Of a stretch of 64,000 nt of DNA, positions 10,830 through 23,000 are shown one piece after another; positions within the stretch are counted from its first letter, which is position 1; the number at the start of each line of letters is the position of its first letter. The stretch covers positions 682,001-746,000 of the forward strand of contig CALSFV010000211.1 of the NCBI GenBank assembly GCA_943737045.1. Reading direction: 5' to 3'. The notes below the pieces were generated by a model that worked only from the letters and a program-made list of their open reading frames with translations, was not told where the DNA came from and searched no databases. The translations under genes and the position numbers were made by a program. This DNA is from Parapristionchus giblindavisi (lineage: Eukaryota; Nematoda; Chromadorea; Rhabditida; Diplogasteridae).

Positions 10830-13800
10830 TTAATAATTATTATTATTATTATTTTTAAAAAAACCAACCACTGGGGCACGCCATCACCTCCACGAGATCG
10901 TATTCCACCTCCTTCTTCAGTTTCAACTTCCGCACCATATTCTGGATGTTTCTGAAAATACAATCATAGGTCGAATAGCTAGCTTATCGGTTTTCAAAAT
11001 CCGGTCAGGTTTTTCGATTTTTGTTCAATTTTAGCTCACAATCCGGTCAGGTTTTCGATTTTTGTTCAATTTTAGCTCAAAATCCGGTCTGGCTTGGTAC
11101 TTAGTGACATACTTTTCGACCCATGCATACAATCGTTCACAAGTTCAAATTGCACTGCCTCCCGCACGGAAAACTACAGTATCCCTACAGTAGCTCACCT
11201 GAATCCATAGACACGAGCCGCCACAAATGGTCGCTCGGCTCGCGGAGATCGCACGCTGAGCACGTCAATGTTCGAGTTGCTAAAGAAAGATCAAAAATCA
11301 AAGTTCAAAGACCAAAGACCAAAGATCACTAACGGTTGCGTAAGCTCCTCCGTGCTATCGTCTCCTCCAACCTGCTCCTTCCATCGCTCAGCCGTGTACT
11401 CCGCGTAGCCTCCGGACACGTTGCCAGAGATGCGCACCATGTCTCCTAAAGGGAGCGAACTGTATGGTATACGGTATCTGCCCCCCCCCCCCCCCCGAGG
11501 TATACTGTACCCACAGAGAATGGCGTACAGCATGCACCCAGCGGTGTACGGCATCTGCCCAGAGGTATACTGTACTCACAGAGAATAGCATACGGTATGC
11601 ACCCAGCGGTGTACGAAATCTTCCCAGAGGTATACTGTGCACATACACGCCTACCGTACCTCGCATGAATCCGGTTATCTCCTTCGGCAGATTATCGATT
11701 AGTCTATTCGAATCAGCCAATCGATCGTCGTCTACCGTACTTCCACTCTGGATGAACGCCTCTAGTGCCTCGTTCAATTCAGCTGCAAAGATCAATAAAT
11801 ATCATAAAGCGTAATCCCCTGAATCATGATCCCTAACGCATACTGTACGATTACTTTTTGCTCATATATAAATAATAAAAGTTTGTAAAGTTTGGATCAA
11901 ACTTCGTTATCAATATGCGACTCTGTCCCAAAACCTGCGCGCTTTCACTGCACAAGTGCTTATTCTCATCCTTTTTTATGAATCAATTCATACAAAAACC
12001 GAAAAGTGAAAATTAACACCGGTGTATTACTACGCCAAAATTCACACAATTAATTTAATTTAATATAATTTAACTTAATTACCCGTTCCCAGCACACAAT
12101 CCACATCTCTGCCTCCTTCTACCGTAGTGTTCTCTGGTCTGAAATGGCGAGATACCGTATTTAATCAAAATACTGTAATCAAAATCCTATCTACCGTAAC
12201 CCCCGCCTATACCGTATACCTGGAAGCTTCCAATTTACGATCGAAGCACGGCATGACGGATACGTGGAATACATCCTTGGCTGTGATTGATGCGTACTCG
12301 TTCGCCTGAGAGAGCCAATCAATAATTTCCAATCAATCGATAAAAAATACTCACCGTACTCGCCAAGAGATACGGTATGTGCTCCTTGACAAGCACGCCC
12401 GAGATACCCTGAAATCGATTTTTCATTATTCTGCTACCGTAACCAACAGTAACACGTATTCACTCAAAAAAAAAAACAATTCGTGTTTATGCCATACATC
12501 ACACTCAATGGTGAACAGCATAATTATCCTTTTTCCTAGATTCGCCCTTACTCTGATATCACTAGAACAATAGAATCAGTAGAATCACTAGAACACTAGA
12601 ATCACTAGAATCACTAGATCACTAGAAGTAGACTTACGATAGCCATATGTCGAATAGCTATGTACACATTTTCAAAATGTGGTTAATTTTTTTTTGTTTT
12701 TTCGGGAATTTTCGGCTCAAACGTAGTCAGGCTTCGTAGTTTGTAACGCACTTTTAGGCCTATGACGATAGCCGTACATTTACCGATACCGTAACCAATA
12801 GCTACCGTATACCGTACCTGGAGTGACTTGGCCCTGGACATCAGCGGGAGCAGGAGGCGGCCGTGGCTCTTCTCCGCGTAGCACACGAACCCGGGGCACG
12901 CGGAGACGATGAGAGGGCGATGACCTCAAATTATCGATTGAATGACCGGTTATCGATTGATTTTCTGACTATCGATTGATTTTCTGATTATCGATTGAAT
13001 TTCTGATTATCGATTGAATTTCTGATTATCGATTGAATTTCTGATTATCGATTGAATTTCTGATTATCGATTGAATGATCGGTTATCGATTGATTTTCTG
13101 ACTATCGATTGAATTTCTGATTATCGATTGAATTTCTGATTATCGATTGAATTTCTGATTATCGATTGAATTTCTGATTATCGATTGAATGACCGGTTAT
13201 CGATTGATTTTCTGACTATCGATTGATTTTCTGACTATCGATTGAATTTCTGACTATCGATTGATTTTCTGACTATCGATTGAATTTCTGATTATCGATT
13301 GAATTTCTGATTATCGATTGATTTTCTGATTATCGATTGAATTTCTGACTATCGATTGAATGACCGGTTATCGATTGATTTTCTGACTATCGATTGATTT
13401 TCTGACTATCGATTGAATTTCTGATTATCGATTGATTTTCTGACTATCGATTGAATTTCTGATTATCGATTGAATTTCTGATTATCCATTGAATTTCTGA
13501 TTATCGATTGATCTTCCGACTATCGATTGAATTTATGATTATCGATTGAATTTCTGATTATGGCTTGGTACTTTGTAACATTCTTTTCGACCTAAGGATG
13601 AACAATGACTATTCATTACTGAAATGTTTGAAGTTAGATAATTTGGGATAAAATGAATGATATTTGCCGCACTCGCCAAATTCACCAATTGACACACCAC
13701 TTTCCAGTTACAAATAAAGAACATATGAGTGCGCTTGCGAGAGAATCGACTAAGTGCCGGCACAGTCAAAAAATCAAAATTTGGGTATCGGGGTTCTCGA

Positions 13801-16587
13801 GGGTGCTGATGACGATGGACATGTTCATTTTGCACCTAGAGCCACCGTTGAGGCCAGACGACGTCGCGTTGAAATCTCGTTTTTCTACTTGAAAAGTCGT
13901 TTCTCTTCACCCGATGGTGCTAAAATTACAAAACTATGCCCCAAGGTGCAGAATTTCATGGCGATCACGCCTGTCCAATTCATTTTTTACCCAAAATTTT
14001 CATAATTTTCATAAGTGGAATTTCTCGCAACGGTAAAAGTGTGTAATGCAACCTACACAGATCGGACCGGACTGGCTTCAGTATCACATGGAAAAAATTT
14101 CAGCCAATTTGTGCCCGCGACTTTCGAGAAAATCAACTTTCAGTGTAGTCATTTTGCAGTTGAAATGGAGGCAAGAGGCGAGAGAGTGTGGTGGTGTGAG
14201 AGAGCAAAGGAGGTAGAGGAGGAGACACCCCCTTCCTTTCTATGCGGCTCGCCTCACCTGCCTCTCTGCTCTCTCACACCACCACACTCTCTCGCCTCTT
14301 GCCTCCATTTCAACTGCAATATGACTACACTGAAAGTTGATTTCCTCGAAAGTCGCGGGCACAAATTGGCTGAAATTTTTTCCATGTGATACTGAAGCCA
14401 GTCCGGTCCGATCTGTGTAGGTTGCATTACACACTTTTGCCGTTGAGATAAATTCCACTTATGAAAATTATGAACATTTTGTGTAAAAAATGAATTGGAC
14501 AGGCGTGATCGCCATGAAATTCTGCACCTTGGGGCATAGTTTTGTAATTTTAGCACCATTGGGTGAAGAGAAACGACTTTTCAAGTCGAAAAACGAGATT
14601 TCAACGCGACGTCGTCTGGCCTCAACGGTGGCTCTAGGTGCAAAATGAACATGTCCATCGTCATCAGCACCCTCGAGAACCCCGATACCCAAATTTTGAT
14701 TTTTTCACTGTGCCGGACCCCCACTGGATATGGTCGATTCTTTCGCAAGCGCACTCATATATAGACAAAAAATAAATTATATAATCAAGGCCAGAAGTTG
14801 TCTAGTATGCACTATTATATTAATTTAGTATACCATAAAGTGAACAAGAATAATCATGTATCATAAATTGTATTGATTTTAAAAAAATTATTGATTTAGT
14901 TGATACTCACCGTCACCTCGCTCTCGTCCCCTCAATCGCTCCGCGAGCTCCTGCCAGCACTCGTGCAGCGCCAGCAGCTGCACCACATTCGCGTCAAGCA
15001 CCAGTTGTGCGCCCTGTGCGATATCGATTGGCCTACCGTACCTATCAAGTTATTGATTACCTGTGACAGGAAATACTTCGTGATCAGCGCCGCGCCTTCG
15101 GCCATCGTCAACGATCTCGACGTGCAGATGGAGGCGAGAGAGGACGGGGATACCGTAATCACGCCGAGTCGAGCACCTACAGTAATCATACATACATGGG
15201 CGGGGTACCTGGAGCTCGATTATATTGGCGGCATCCGAACGAAAAATGGTTTTTATTTTACAGGGGGCCTTCACTTACTTATCAAAAATTTCGCCTAAAA
15301 GTAAATTTTTTACAGGGAGCATCCCACAATTTTTCGAAAAGCCCTAATTTTACAGGGGACACCCCCATGTCGGCGCCCATATATGACCTACAGTAATCGT
15401 TGCAGGGATAATCACAATTACAGTAACCTTCGCCCTTAAATCTAATTTGCTACTGTAACCGGTAGAGTCGACCATAGGTCGAATAGCTAGGTTATCGCTT
15501 TTTAAATTCCGGTCAGGTTTTTCGATTTTTGGCAAATTTGGCTCAAAATCCGGTCACGTTTTTCGATTTTTGCAAAATTTTGGCTCAAAATCAGGTCAGG
15601 CTTGGTACTTTGTAACATACTTTTCGACCTATGGAGTCGACCCATCTAGTTTACTTTTTTTCATCTTATTATTTTGATAACAAGCAGACTTATAAGGAGG
15701 TTAGCCACGTTTGTCAACGTTCATGGACATGGTATCAGTACTCCAGTACTATAACTCCACTATGTGCTCCTTACAGTAACCCTAGACCCCGCCCACTACC
15801 GTAATCCTTCACAGTAACCGCTCACGCTACCGTACCTGCCAGACCGGCTAGCGCCGCCGCGAGACTCTGCTCCTCGATGAGGACGGTCTCGGCCGATGTG
15901 ATGCAGCCGGCGCACGCGAGACAATCAGCCAGCGAGATGGACACTTTGACCGGAGGCTGAAACGCGAACGTGACTGGTTTTACTCTGGTATTTTAGGGGG
16001 AAAAAAACAAGAATCACAATATTCTGTTCCGTTTCGCTTTGTTGTTTTACTATCGTCGCGTCGATAAATATTTATCTCAAAATTTATCATTTTATCTTAT
16101 CTACTTATATCCTATTATTACTTATCATTATATTATCACTATCATTACAAGAGTACTTGTCATTTTCATTTAAAGTGTAAAGTGTTCCTCAAGTTAGACG
16201 TAAGCAATTCAAGCAAAAAATAACAATATTTCTAAATCGACCCACTATATAAAATATCCTGTGAGGGCGCCGAAATGAACGAATCATATATGATAATAAA
16301 TAAATAACAATAATTGCATTATAGACACGCAGAAATAAGATCAAAGATCACTCTCACCTTATCTCCTCCCTTCTTCTTCGAGTGCGTGCCCACTAGCGTA
16401 TCACCATCTACTGGCGCCGAACTCGTCTTCAACGGAATTATACACGCCTAAATGCGGTCTTGTGAGTCTCGAACGGATCAAGAGGTATACTGTAGCCAGC
16501 GCGAATCAATCGATATGTGCTCACCGCGGACGGTGAGATGTAGTCGTTCACATTGGATATGCGCACCACACCACTGAAGCCGTCCAT
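9969..16587 (-). CDS. oxy-4: Cytosolic Fe-S assembly factor CIAO3/NAR1 (OXY-4)
   Basis: The product is an iron-only-hydrogenase-like scaffold that passes 4Fe-4S clusters from the CIA scaffold to the targeting complex in the cytosol. Fifteen exons close exactly to 471 residues (human about 476): 16587-16525, 16447-16358, 15956-15836, 15176-15061, 15013-14911, 12924-12818, 12408-12355, 12305-12220, 12138-12083, 11782-11660, 11445-11334, 11279-11199, 10951-10869, 10499-10415, 10104-9969. N-terminal cluster ligands are Cys23 and the CLACAGC motif (Cys63, 66, 69). The hydrogenase-like site cysteines lie in [27 protein letters not shown] and [13 protein letters not shown]. The protein ends in Leu-Ser-Trp, matching the C-terminal tripeptide read by the CIA targeting complex. 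The start gives [17 protein letters not shown], as in the family. Probable second gene of an operon behind TRAPPC2L. Confidence 0.95.
10965..11125. mobile_element. CATAGGTCGAA MITE, 14 bases from an oxy-4 acceptor
   Basis: Tips are CATAGGTCGAA and TTCGACCCATG. The interior has two copies of a unit ending TTCGATTTTTGTTCAATTTT. Flanking octamers AATACAAT and CATACAAT match at 7 of 8. The element ends 14 bases before the acceptor of exon 13. Confidence 0.75.
12644..12764. mobile_element. CATAGGTCGAA-family MITE, short copy
   Basis: Starts CATATGTCGAATAGC and ends CTTTTAGGCCTATG. The interior resembles the other copies (GTCAGGCTTCGTAGTTTG). A further fragment of the family's right end lies at 13559-13595. 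Confidence 0.65.
12930..13560. repeat. 19-bp minisatellite abutting an oxy-4 acceptor
   Basis: More than 30 tandem units of about 19 bases, consensus ATTATCGATTGAATTTCTG with TGACCGGTT and TGACTATCG variants in a higher-order order. It fills the 3' end of intron 5 up to the acceptor of exon 6, whose AG is preceded by repeat-derived sequence. Every unit contains the palindrome ATCGAT. Confidence 0.95.
13723..14760. mobile_element. 1.04-kb foldback element in an oxy-4 intron
   Basis: The arm beginning ATATGAGTGCGCTTGCGAGA is mirrored by the arm ending TCGCAAGCGCACTCATAT. Complementarity continues for nearly 500 bases on each side around a short centre near 14210-14250. Open frames on the two arms are mirror images. 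It sits in intron 5, so the oxy-4 pre-mRNA should contain a very long hairpin. Confidence 0.88.
15473..15633. mobile_element. CATAGGTCGAA MITE with 8-bp target duplication
   Basis: Tips CATAGGTCGAA and TTCGACCTATG are flanked by GAGTCGAC at 15465-15472 and 15634-15641. The interior has two near-identical CGGTCA-GTTTTTCGATTTTT units. It lies in the intron between oxy-4 exons 4 and 3. Confidence 0.85.
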
Positions 16588-16602
16588 GGTATGTAGAAGA
16601 TA

Positions 16603-16608
16603 CTGTAA
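16603..16608 (-). promoter_or_regulatory. Probable trans-splice acceptor of oxy-4
   Basis: TTACAG on the minus strand, 15 bases before the oxy-4 ATG and about 380 bases past the TRAPPC2L stop. The geometry suits spliced-leader addition inside an operon. Confidence 0.5.
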
Positions 16609-16989
16609 GCGTATCGATCGATAAGATTTAACGAATTAGGGATACTGTAACCGTATCGATTGATAAGATATGATATATCGGAGATTCCTTAGACGCATCG
16701 ATCGATAAATCTTACTTAGTGTTGTCTTTGAGAAAGATACCCTGGGAGAAATGCACTACTCCAGGAATAAAGTAATGACAAACACAAGAAAATTAATCAA
16801 TAATTTATCGACTCTTTACATTATATCACAAAAGGAACAAACCCGTTAGCAAACTAAAATCAATATTATACAGTACGGCTAAATCATGAACATATCAGCA
16901 TTTGGTGGCAGTACGAATAAGGCGGATGAGTGATAAAATCGATAATCAAAAAATCAATCAATATCGGCTGGCATACTGTAGTCGGCTAT

Positions 16990-19675
16990 TTATTCACATG
17001 GCGTGAGTCGGAACATCTCAGCAGTCGATTCATCGAGGCCGCTAAAACAAGGAAATTATCGATTAATCAATTATTACCCAATTTCAGCTATAAATAAGAT
17101 GTCTTATATTTCATTTCTCAATCAATCAAAAAGGCTTTGGTCGAGATGGCGCTCTGTGAACACCTGGAGAAGTGTACAGAACAGCACGAAGAGACTTTTG
17201 CTTTCACAATGAATAAACATTTTACTTCAATAAACTTCGATTACCTAGCATTATATAACATTTTTAGTTACTCTAAACAATAGCCATACCACGAGCGCAC
17301 AATAACTGCAGCCATTTTAGATCCAAGAATATCAAATACACATCAAAATCAGAGGAGCGTATTGTATCTTTTGGATAAGAAAATGAAAAAAATCGATAAT
17401 CGATTGGAAGAGGAAAATCGATAATCGATTGTGCAAACTCACTATGATTTAATCGGTTTGCCCAGTTCATAGAAGGGATTCGACAGCGCATTCGTGTAGT
17501 GGAGATGGAATCGCTTGAAGTACGCACGAATGTCCGTATCCTGAGAAAGCCAATTGATTAATAAATCAATAAATTAATATCATACATTACCATACCCTCG
17601 CAGTGCGAGGATTGACCCACTATATAAGGCCATTTTAGGGCACTTGATAAAAAAATTATGCTAAAAATGACGATTTTTAAGCGGAAATAACGAATTTTGT
17701 GAATCAACCCACCCTATTTCGAGAATTGACCCTCTATATAAAATAAATGGCGAGGGTACCGAAAATGTATGTTTTTATATCATTAAATAATCTGATCGTT
17801 AAAGTTTCTCAAATTGGTCCCTGAACCCTCGTGTTCTTTGAAAACTGCCACCGAGCCAAAACCGCCTCCTATATTTCCCACGATCAGTAGTGTTTATGAA
17901 TATATGTTTGATGGAATAAACAAATAAATAAACAAATAAATAAATAAGTAAATGAAATGTTTGATGGAATAAACAAATAAATAAACAAATAAATAAATAA
18001 GTAAATGAAATGTTTGATGGAATAAACAAATAAATAAATAAGTAAATGAATAAATAAATGAACCTTCAAGGTTGTGTTAGCCAATGAGAGTACGAGCACG
18101 AACTTGATGCCGGTGTTCGAGACGAATCCATACGATTTGTATCTGGAAAGTTCGTAATCAAAAATAAATAATAATAATATCATTAAAATTTTGAAAAGGT
18201 ACTTTCATACTCATAGGTGGGCACGCGGGGGGAAGGCTGTGCGCAAACCGGGGAATTGTAGGGCAAGGCTATGCGCATGGCCATTTTTTAGCAGATTTGA
18301 CTTTAAATTTCCAAATTTTTGCGAGGCAAAGCTATGCGCAAGGCGCCGCAAGGGAAGGCAAAGCTGTGCGCAAAAAGAATTCGTTTTCACGCGCCCACCT
18401 ATGTTCATACTGCAATCTCATTGCCACTAATTTAGTTTGTAGATTCTAGTCTCTGTTCAGAACAGACACACACAAGTAGTGGCTGAAATTAGCACACTAT
18501 TGATACAGGTGCCCCTCCATAGGTGGGCTCGTGAAAACGAATTATTTTTGCGCAAAGCCTTGCCTAACCATCGCGGCCTTGCGCATAGCTTTATCCCGCA
18601 AAAAAAATATAAAATTTCTAGTCAAATTTGTAAAGATAGCCATACGCATAGCTTTGCCTCCCCCTTCCACCGGTTTACGCACAGCCTTTCCCGCAGCGTT
18701 CCCACCTGTGGTGTCTCCCTCGAACACAAATGATGTCATATTCAGGTAATTCGATACAAATCCGATCAGGAGTTTGAACAAATTAGAATCTGATCAGGCC
18801 AAACCAAAATATGATCAAATGACATTTGTCATGTCATGTATGGCATGACATAGGATCATATGACATTAGCATTATTTGACACCTAAGGCGAATAGGATAA
18901 AAGGATAAGAATAATAAGCGTAGCGCCTGAAACACCATAAAGCATCGCTTATAATTCCTATCACCCACAGTATTCTGGTCCAAGCCATTTTTCTTCCAAA
19001 GCAAGACAAAGGAGAGACCATTGTATTCGAGAGAGTTTGTATGTTGAGCGGTCGTTCTTGCTTTGAAAGTCATGAGAACGCTGTGCACCATCAGGAAAAT
19101 ATTATAGTAAGTAGCGCGCAAAAGTAATTTGCTTTTTATTCACTGTTTCGCTGAATACTCATGAAATTGCGAAACAATATTACGTCTGATATCTAATACA
19201 CAGTGTCTCACTTGTGATTGGATGTGAGCAGACCGAGATACAACTCCGTCGCCTTCGCCAGTTTGTCTTCCACGATATCGAGCGAGCAGTGAATGAACAT
19301 CTATCAGGACAAAATCAATCAATATTTAATTAATTAATTAATTAATTAATTTATCTACGCCCGAGGCGCAACGAGACATGAGAAAAATAGAAGAGATAAA
19401 GAACATGATATAATATATTATTGACTCTCCAGACTGGCGGGGGGGGGTCAAAAAAAATCAATCAATATTTCTTCCACATCAATCAATATTTCACTGTTCA
19501 ACAATCCAAGCATACCTGAACTTCATAATCGCTCGCTTCTCGGTCGGTAACACGCGTGTACAGCCTGGAGTTCTGAAAAGTGTCATAAGGAGAAGCTGAA
19601 TTTAGCCATGGAAAATGGTACTTATTAGTTAGTAATACTTACATCGCGTCCGATGATCGCAAGAGCGACAGCCAT
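16990..19675 (-). CDS. TRAPPC2L, TRAPP complex subunit 2-like
   Basis: The product is a sedlin-fold subunit of the TRAPP vesicle-tethering/Rab-exchange complexes at the Golgi. Six exons close in phase to 135 residues (human about 140): 19675-19643, 19572-19516, 19300-19212, 18142-18064, 17540-17443 and 17041-16990. The protein begins MAVALAIIGRDNSRLYTR, then HCSLDIVEDKL, ELYLGLLTSNHKYKSYGFV and GIKFVLVLS, and ends with a SNPFYELGKPIKS stretch. This is the order of the family's blocks. The exon-5 frame would also stop at TAG, but a GTGAGT donor overlaps that codon, and joining exon 6 restores the expected C-terminal length. AATAAA overlaps the TAA stop (GAATAAATAG). It shares a 390-base divergent promoter region with the ARL14EP-like gene and is the likely first gene of an operon with oxy-4. 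Confidence 0.92.
17581..17771. mobile_element. CATACATTTTCGG-family MITE in exon 4-5 intron of TRAPPC2L
   Basis: Begins CATACATTACCATACCCTCG and ends CGAGGGTACCGAAAATGTATG, with ATTGACCCACTATATAA inside. Copies are at 26526, 36389, 53620 and 56616. No target duplication is visible for this copy. Confidence 0.75.
17885..18060. repeat. Tandem AAAC/AAAT-rich repeat with a 60-70-bp unit
   Basis: ATGTTTGATGGAATAAACAA recurs three times, each followed by AAATAAATA runs and GTAAATGAA. Confidence 0.85.
18212..18403. mobile_element. CATAGGTGGGC MITE with 8-bp target duplication
   Basis: Tips are CATAGGTGGGCACGCG and GCGCCCACCTATG. It is flanked by TTCATACT at 18204-18211 and 18404-18411. The interior repeats GGCAAAGCTATGCGCA. 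It lies in TRAPPC2L intron 3. Confidence 0.82.
18518..18710. mobile_element. CATAGGTGGGC MITE, inverted second copy
   Basis: Same family as 18212-18403 in opposite orientation. It begins CATAGGTGGGCTCGTGAAAAC and ends GCGTTCCCACCTGTG, in the same intron. Confidence 0.72.
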
Positions 19676-20065
19676 GTCAATAAAGTGAATGCACACTAGA
19701 AGTCGAAGAAACTCCTTTTCTGAGGTCCGTTATTTCGAGAACCGTTGTTTAGCAAAAGTTTGACATTTTAATATACAGTAGGAATATCACAATATTTACC
19801 TATCTTCAAGTGATTTTTAAATGTATGTTCAAACGTGTGAGAAATTCAACACATTTTCCAATTTTTCAAGTAACCCTGCCTATTTTGTCGTCTAACTATG
19901 TATTATATGATTTAGTAAGAGGCGTCTAAGCGCTATCTTATAACGTATTTTGTGCTTCCTTTCCTAGGCTTTCTCGAATCTTGCCGTTCGTTCTTGTTCA
20001 TTTATCGAAGCATTATTAATGAGAGTAATTAAGTTTCCCGTGTTGTCCACGAATCGTTTGCTAAT
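19676..20065. promoter_or_regulatory. Divergent promoter region, TRAPPC2L / ARL14EP-like
   Basis: The two start codons face away from each other with only 390 bases between them. No TATA box or known element is recognised. A bidirectional promoter is inferred from gene layout only. Confidence 0.4.
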
Positions 20066-23000
20066 ATGTCCGCAGGTAGCTCACGGAGCTCGGCAATCAA
20101 TCAGGATTTGGAAGGTTCAACAATGCTTATTTTACGGTCAAAGTAATGCAATTATTCAGGTCTGTACTTGGTTGACATCCAAGAAGCTAATAAGCGTGAG
20201 CCTTTTCACTATTCTAATTTATATAATGATAAAACATATATCATATTATATCATATAGTTATATCATATTCAATAGGGTTCCACATTAATGTTGCATTTG
20301 AATTTGTTTAAATGCCGGAAATTAGAAGAATTCTAATAGTTGTTCCGGTCTTGAGCCCTAATTACTACTTTCAAGAACGAACTTACTAAACAACACGGCG
20401 ATCTGATTGAGCAATTAGGAAACGTCGCCCATCTTGTAACTCATGAACAACAAATTTTCTGAAGATGGTGCTTTAGCCATAGCTAGATATTCAATAGATA
20501 TAGGGAATTGTAGCACCATTTTTTTTTTAAATTGAGCAGTTTTCCCGAGATATGCGAAAAGGAAATTTAGCTAATAAGCCGATCAGATCGCTGTGAACAA
20601 TATTGTTTGACAAATTCCTTTCTGATATTTCGGTGAAGTAATATATTTTAATCTTCAGAGTCAACTCTACACAAGATATCAAAGAGTCTGCAGATTATGA
20701 ATCCTGGAAAGAAGTTCGATATGAACTGTACTGGACCTCGTGCTAGAAGAGCTGCAGCAAGTGAGACACTTATTTTATTTATTTTTATTTTTATTTATCA
20801 TACATCGCGAAGAAGTTTCAGCAAGTTGAAAACGATATAAATGAAGAAGATTTGCACAAGGAAATAAAATGGGGAAGAATAGACAATGGGAAAATAGGGG
20901 TGGTGAAGATGGTTTTAAACACTTTATCATGATCAACTATGCGGTGGACCACCGGATTTGTAGTGGCATGAGTAATATTGACAGAAATTGATAGATATTT
21001 CATCAAAACGATAAAAAATAACGCCTTTGGCACTTTACAACTTTGATATTTGAACATGTGTGCTCATTCAGTACTGTGAATAAATGCATATGTGCTATTG
21101 TAACCACTTTTTGTGTTATTTAAATACAAAATATTAAATTAATTTTTATTTGATTGAGTTAAACTAAAAAGTGTACTTTATTCAAATATCAATTTCATAG
21201 ACGTAACGGCCGAAATAGGGCACATTGCTAGTTGACATATTTAATTAAAAAAATTATATTTAAAGTGCATGCATACTTATTGTTATGTTCTTGGACACAA
21301 CTTATAATATAGAAGAGACTTTATCAACGGAGAGAGAAGAGCACAACAGTGCGACGTGGAAGAAAACTATAAGAATGGCTGGAATGACCAATCTAGACAA
21401 CACGTCAACTATGATGACGTGTCATTAACATAGTATAGGGTAATGTGATTATGCAAAGGTATAAGCTAGAGTGCATATGCTAATAGACTTGGGAGTAGAC
21501 ATAGCACCTCCGCACAAAGATATGAACTAGGGGCATATCTGACAAACAATAATATGTACATAATCATATAGTACAGGATCAATAATGTGATGGAATGACA
21601 TTAGGATTAACGATGAATCAATAATAGAGAAAGTACGAATCATTGATAGGATTGGCCACTAGTGGATGAAATATTCATACGATTAGGTGGGCGTCTAATA
21701 CGGGCTGGCCTTGTAGAACCGGATCTATCAACGGTTGGCTCAGGATTAGTCTTCTTGTTGTTCTCCACATTGTTCGTGGGCACGACGACAGCATCAGCAT
21801 CGACATCAATGACGGCGGCGGCATCAGCGGCAGACGGCGGAACGTTGCAGTTGTTGCACTCGACGTTGTCGGCGGGAACATTGAAGCTCTCAAGCAAGAC
21901 ACTCAGAGGATCACTGTCCTCAGTCCATCGCTTCCTCAACTGATTCGTATGAGCAGTCACAAGACTACCATCCAATCTCTGGACTTCATACATCACGTTT
22001 CCTTTCTTTCTGAGCACTACGGCTTCAGACCACTTCTCGTGATTCGGACCATCCCGATCACGATAATATACAGTGTCTCCTTCGGCGAACTCTCGTGTCA
22101 CCTTGTCATTCACAACTCTCTCCTCTCCCTCCCTGGGAGACATGAGAGTGAGACGACATCGCATCTTCCTTCCGAGGAAGATCTCCGCGGGAGTACACAG
22201 TTTCAGTTGATTGTTGGGAGTGCATCTATACATCATCAAGAACGTCTGCACGTTCTCGGCTTCCGGACCGTCGCCTCTCATCTTCAACAGAGACCGCTTG
22301 AACGTATCAACGAAGCGTTCAGCTTGTCCATTGCTCTGTGGATGATACGGTGGCGAGAACATGTGCTTGATACCGTATTCTGTACAGAATGCTCTCATCT
22401 CAGATTTGAACTGAGTTCCATTATCCGATGCAATGGTTTCAGGACTACCGTATCTTGATACGAAGTCTCTCAATGCTTTGACGGTTGCATCAGCCGTAAT
22501 CCTCTCCATAGTGACGACCTCTGGCCATCTACTATGAACATCAACGATGATCAAGTAGTAACGACCATTCATTGGACCCACGAAATCCATATGGACTCGC
22601 TCCATTGGTCGACTCGTCTCCGGCCACTTGACTGGCTCAACCTTGGAAGGATTCTTGGCAATATTTGCATAACCTTCAGCATCATTCTTGGGTACTTGCA
22701 TCTTCATGAGTGCATGCACCTTCTTGGGATGTGGGTGACGTCCAGATTCATTCACGACGAATCCAAGGAAGTGGACTTCATTTTGTCCGAATGCACACTT
22801 CTCAGGTCGGATTCTGAATCCAGAATCACGAACCTTCTCGAGCACTCCCGTCAGGTTCTCGTCGTGCTCTTCCTTCGTCCTTCCACTTACAATGACATCA
22901 TCCAAGTATGCCACTGCCCTGCTCATTCCTGTCAACATCTGGTCCATTATAGACTGGAATATACCTGGAGCAGGCTTAACACCGAACGGTAATCTACGGT

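Noticed and set aside
12930..13560. CRISPR-like array
   Set aside because: Units are contiguous with no unique spacers, and the host is a eukaryote. It is a minisatellite.
13653..14692. Several overlapping frames of 70-125 residues
   Set aside because: They are mirror images on the two arms of the 1.04-kb foldback and fall inside an oxy-4 intron.
17442..17444. TAG as the TRAPPC2L stop codon
   Set aside because: The codon overlaps a GTGAGT donor, and the next exon restores the family's C-terminal length and AATAAA context.
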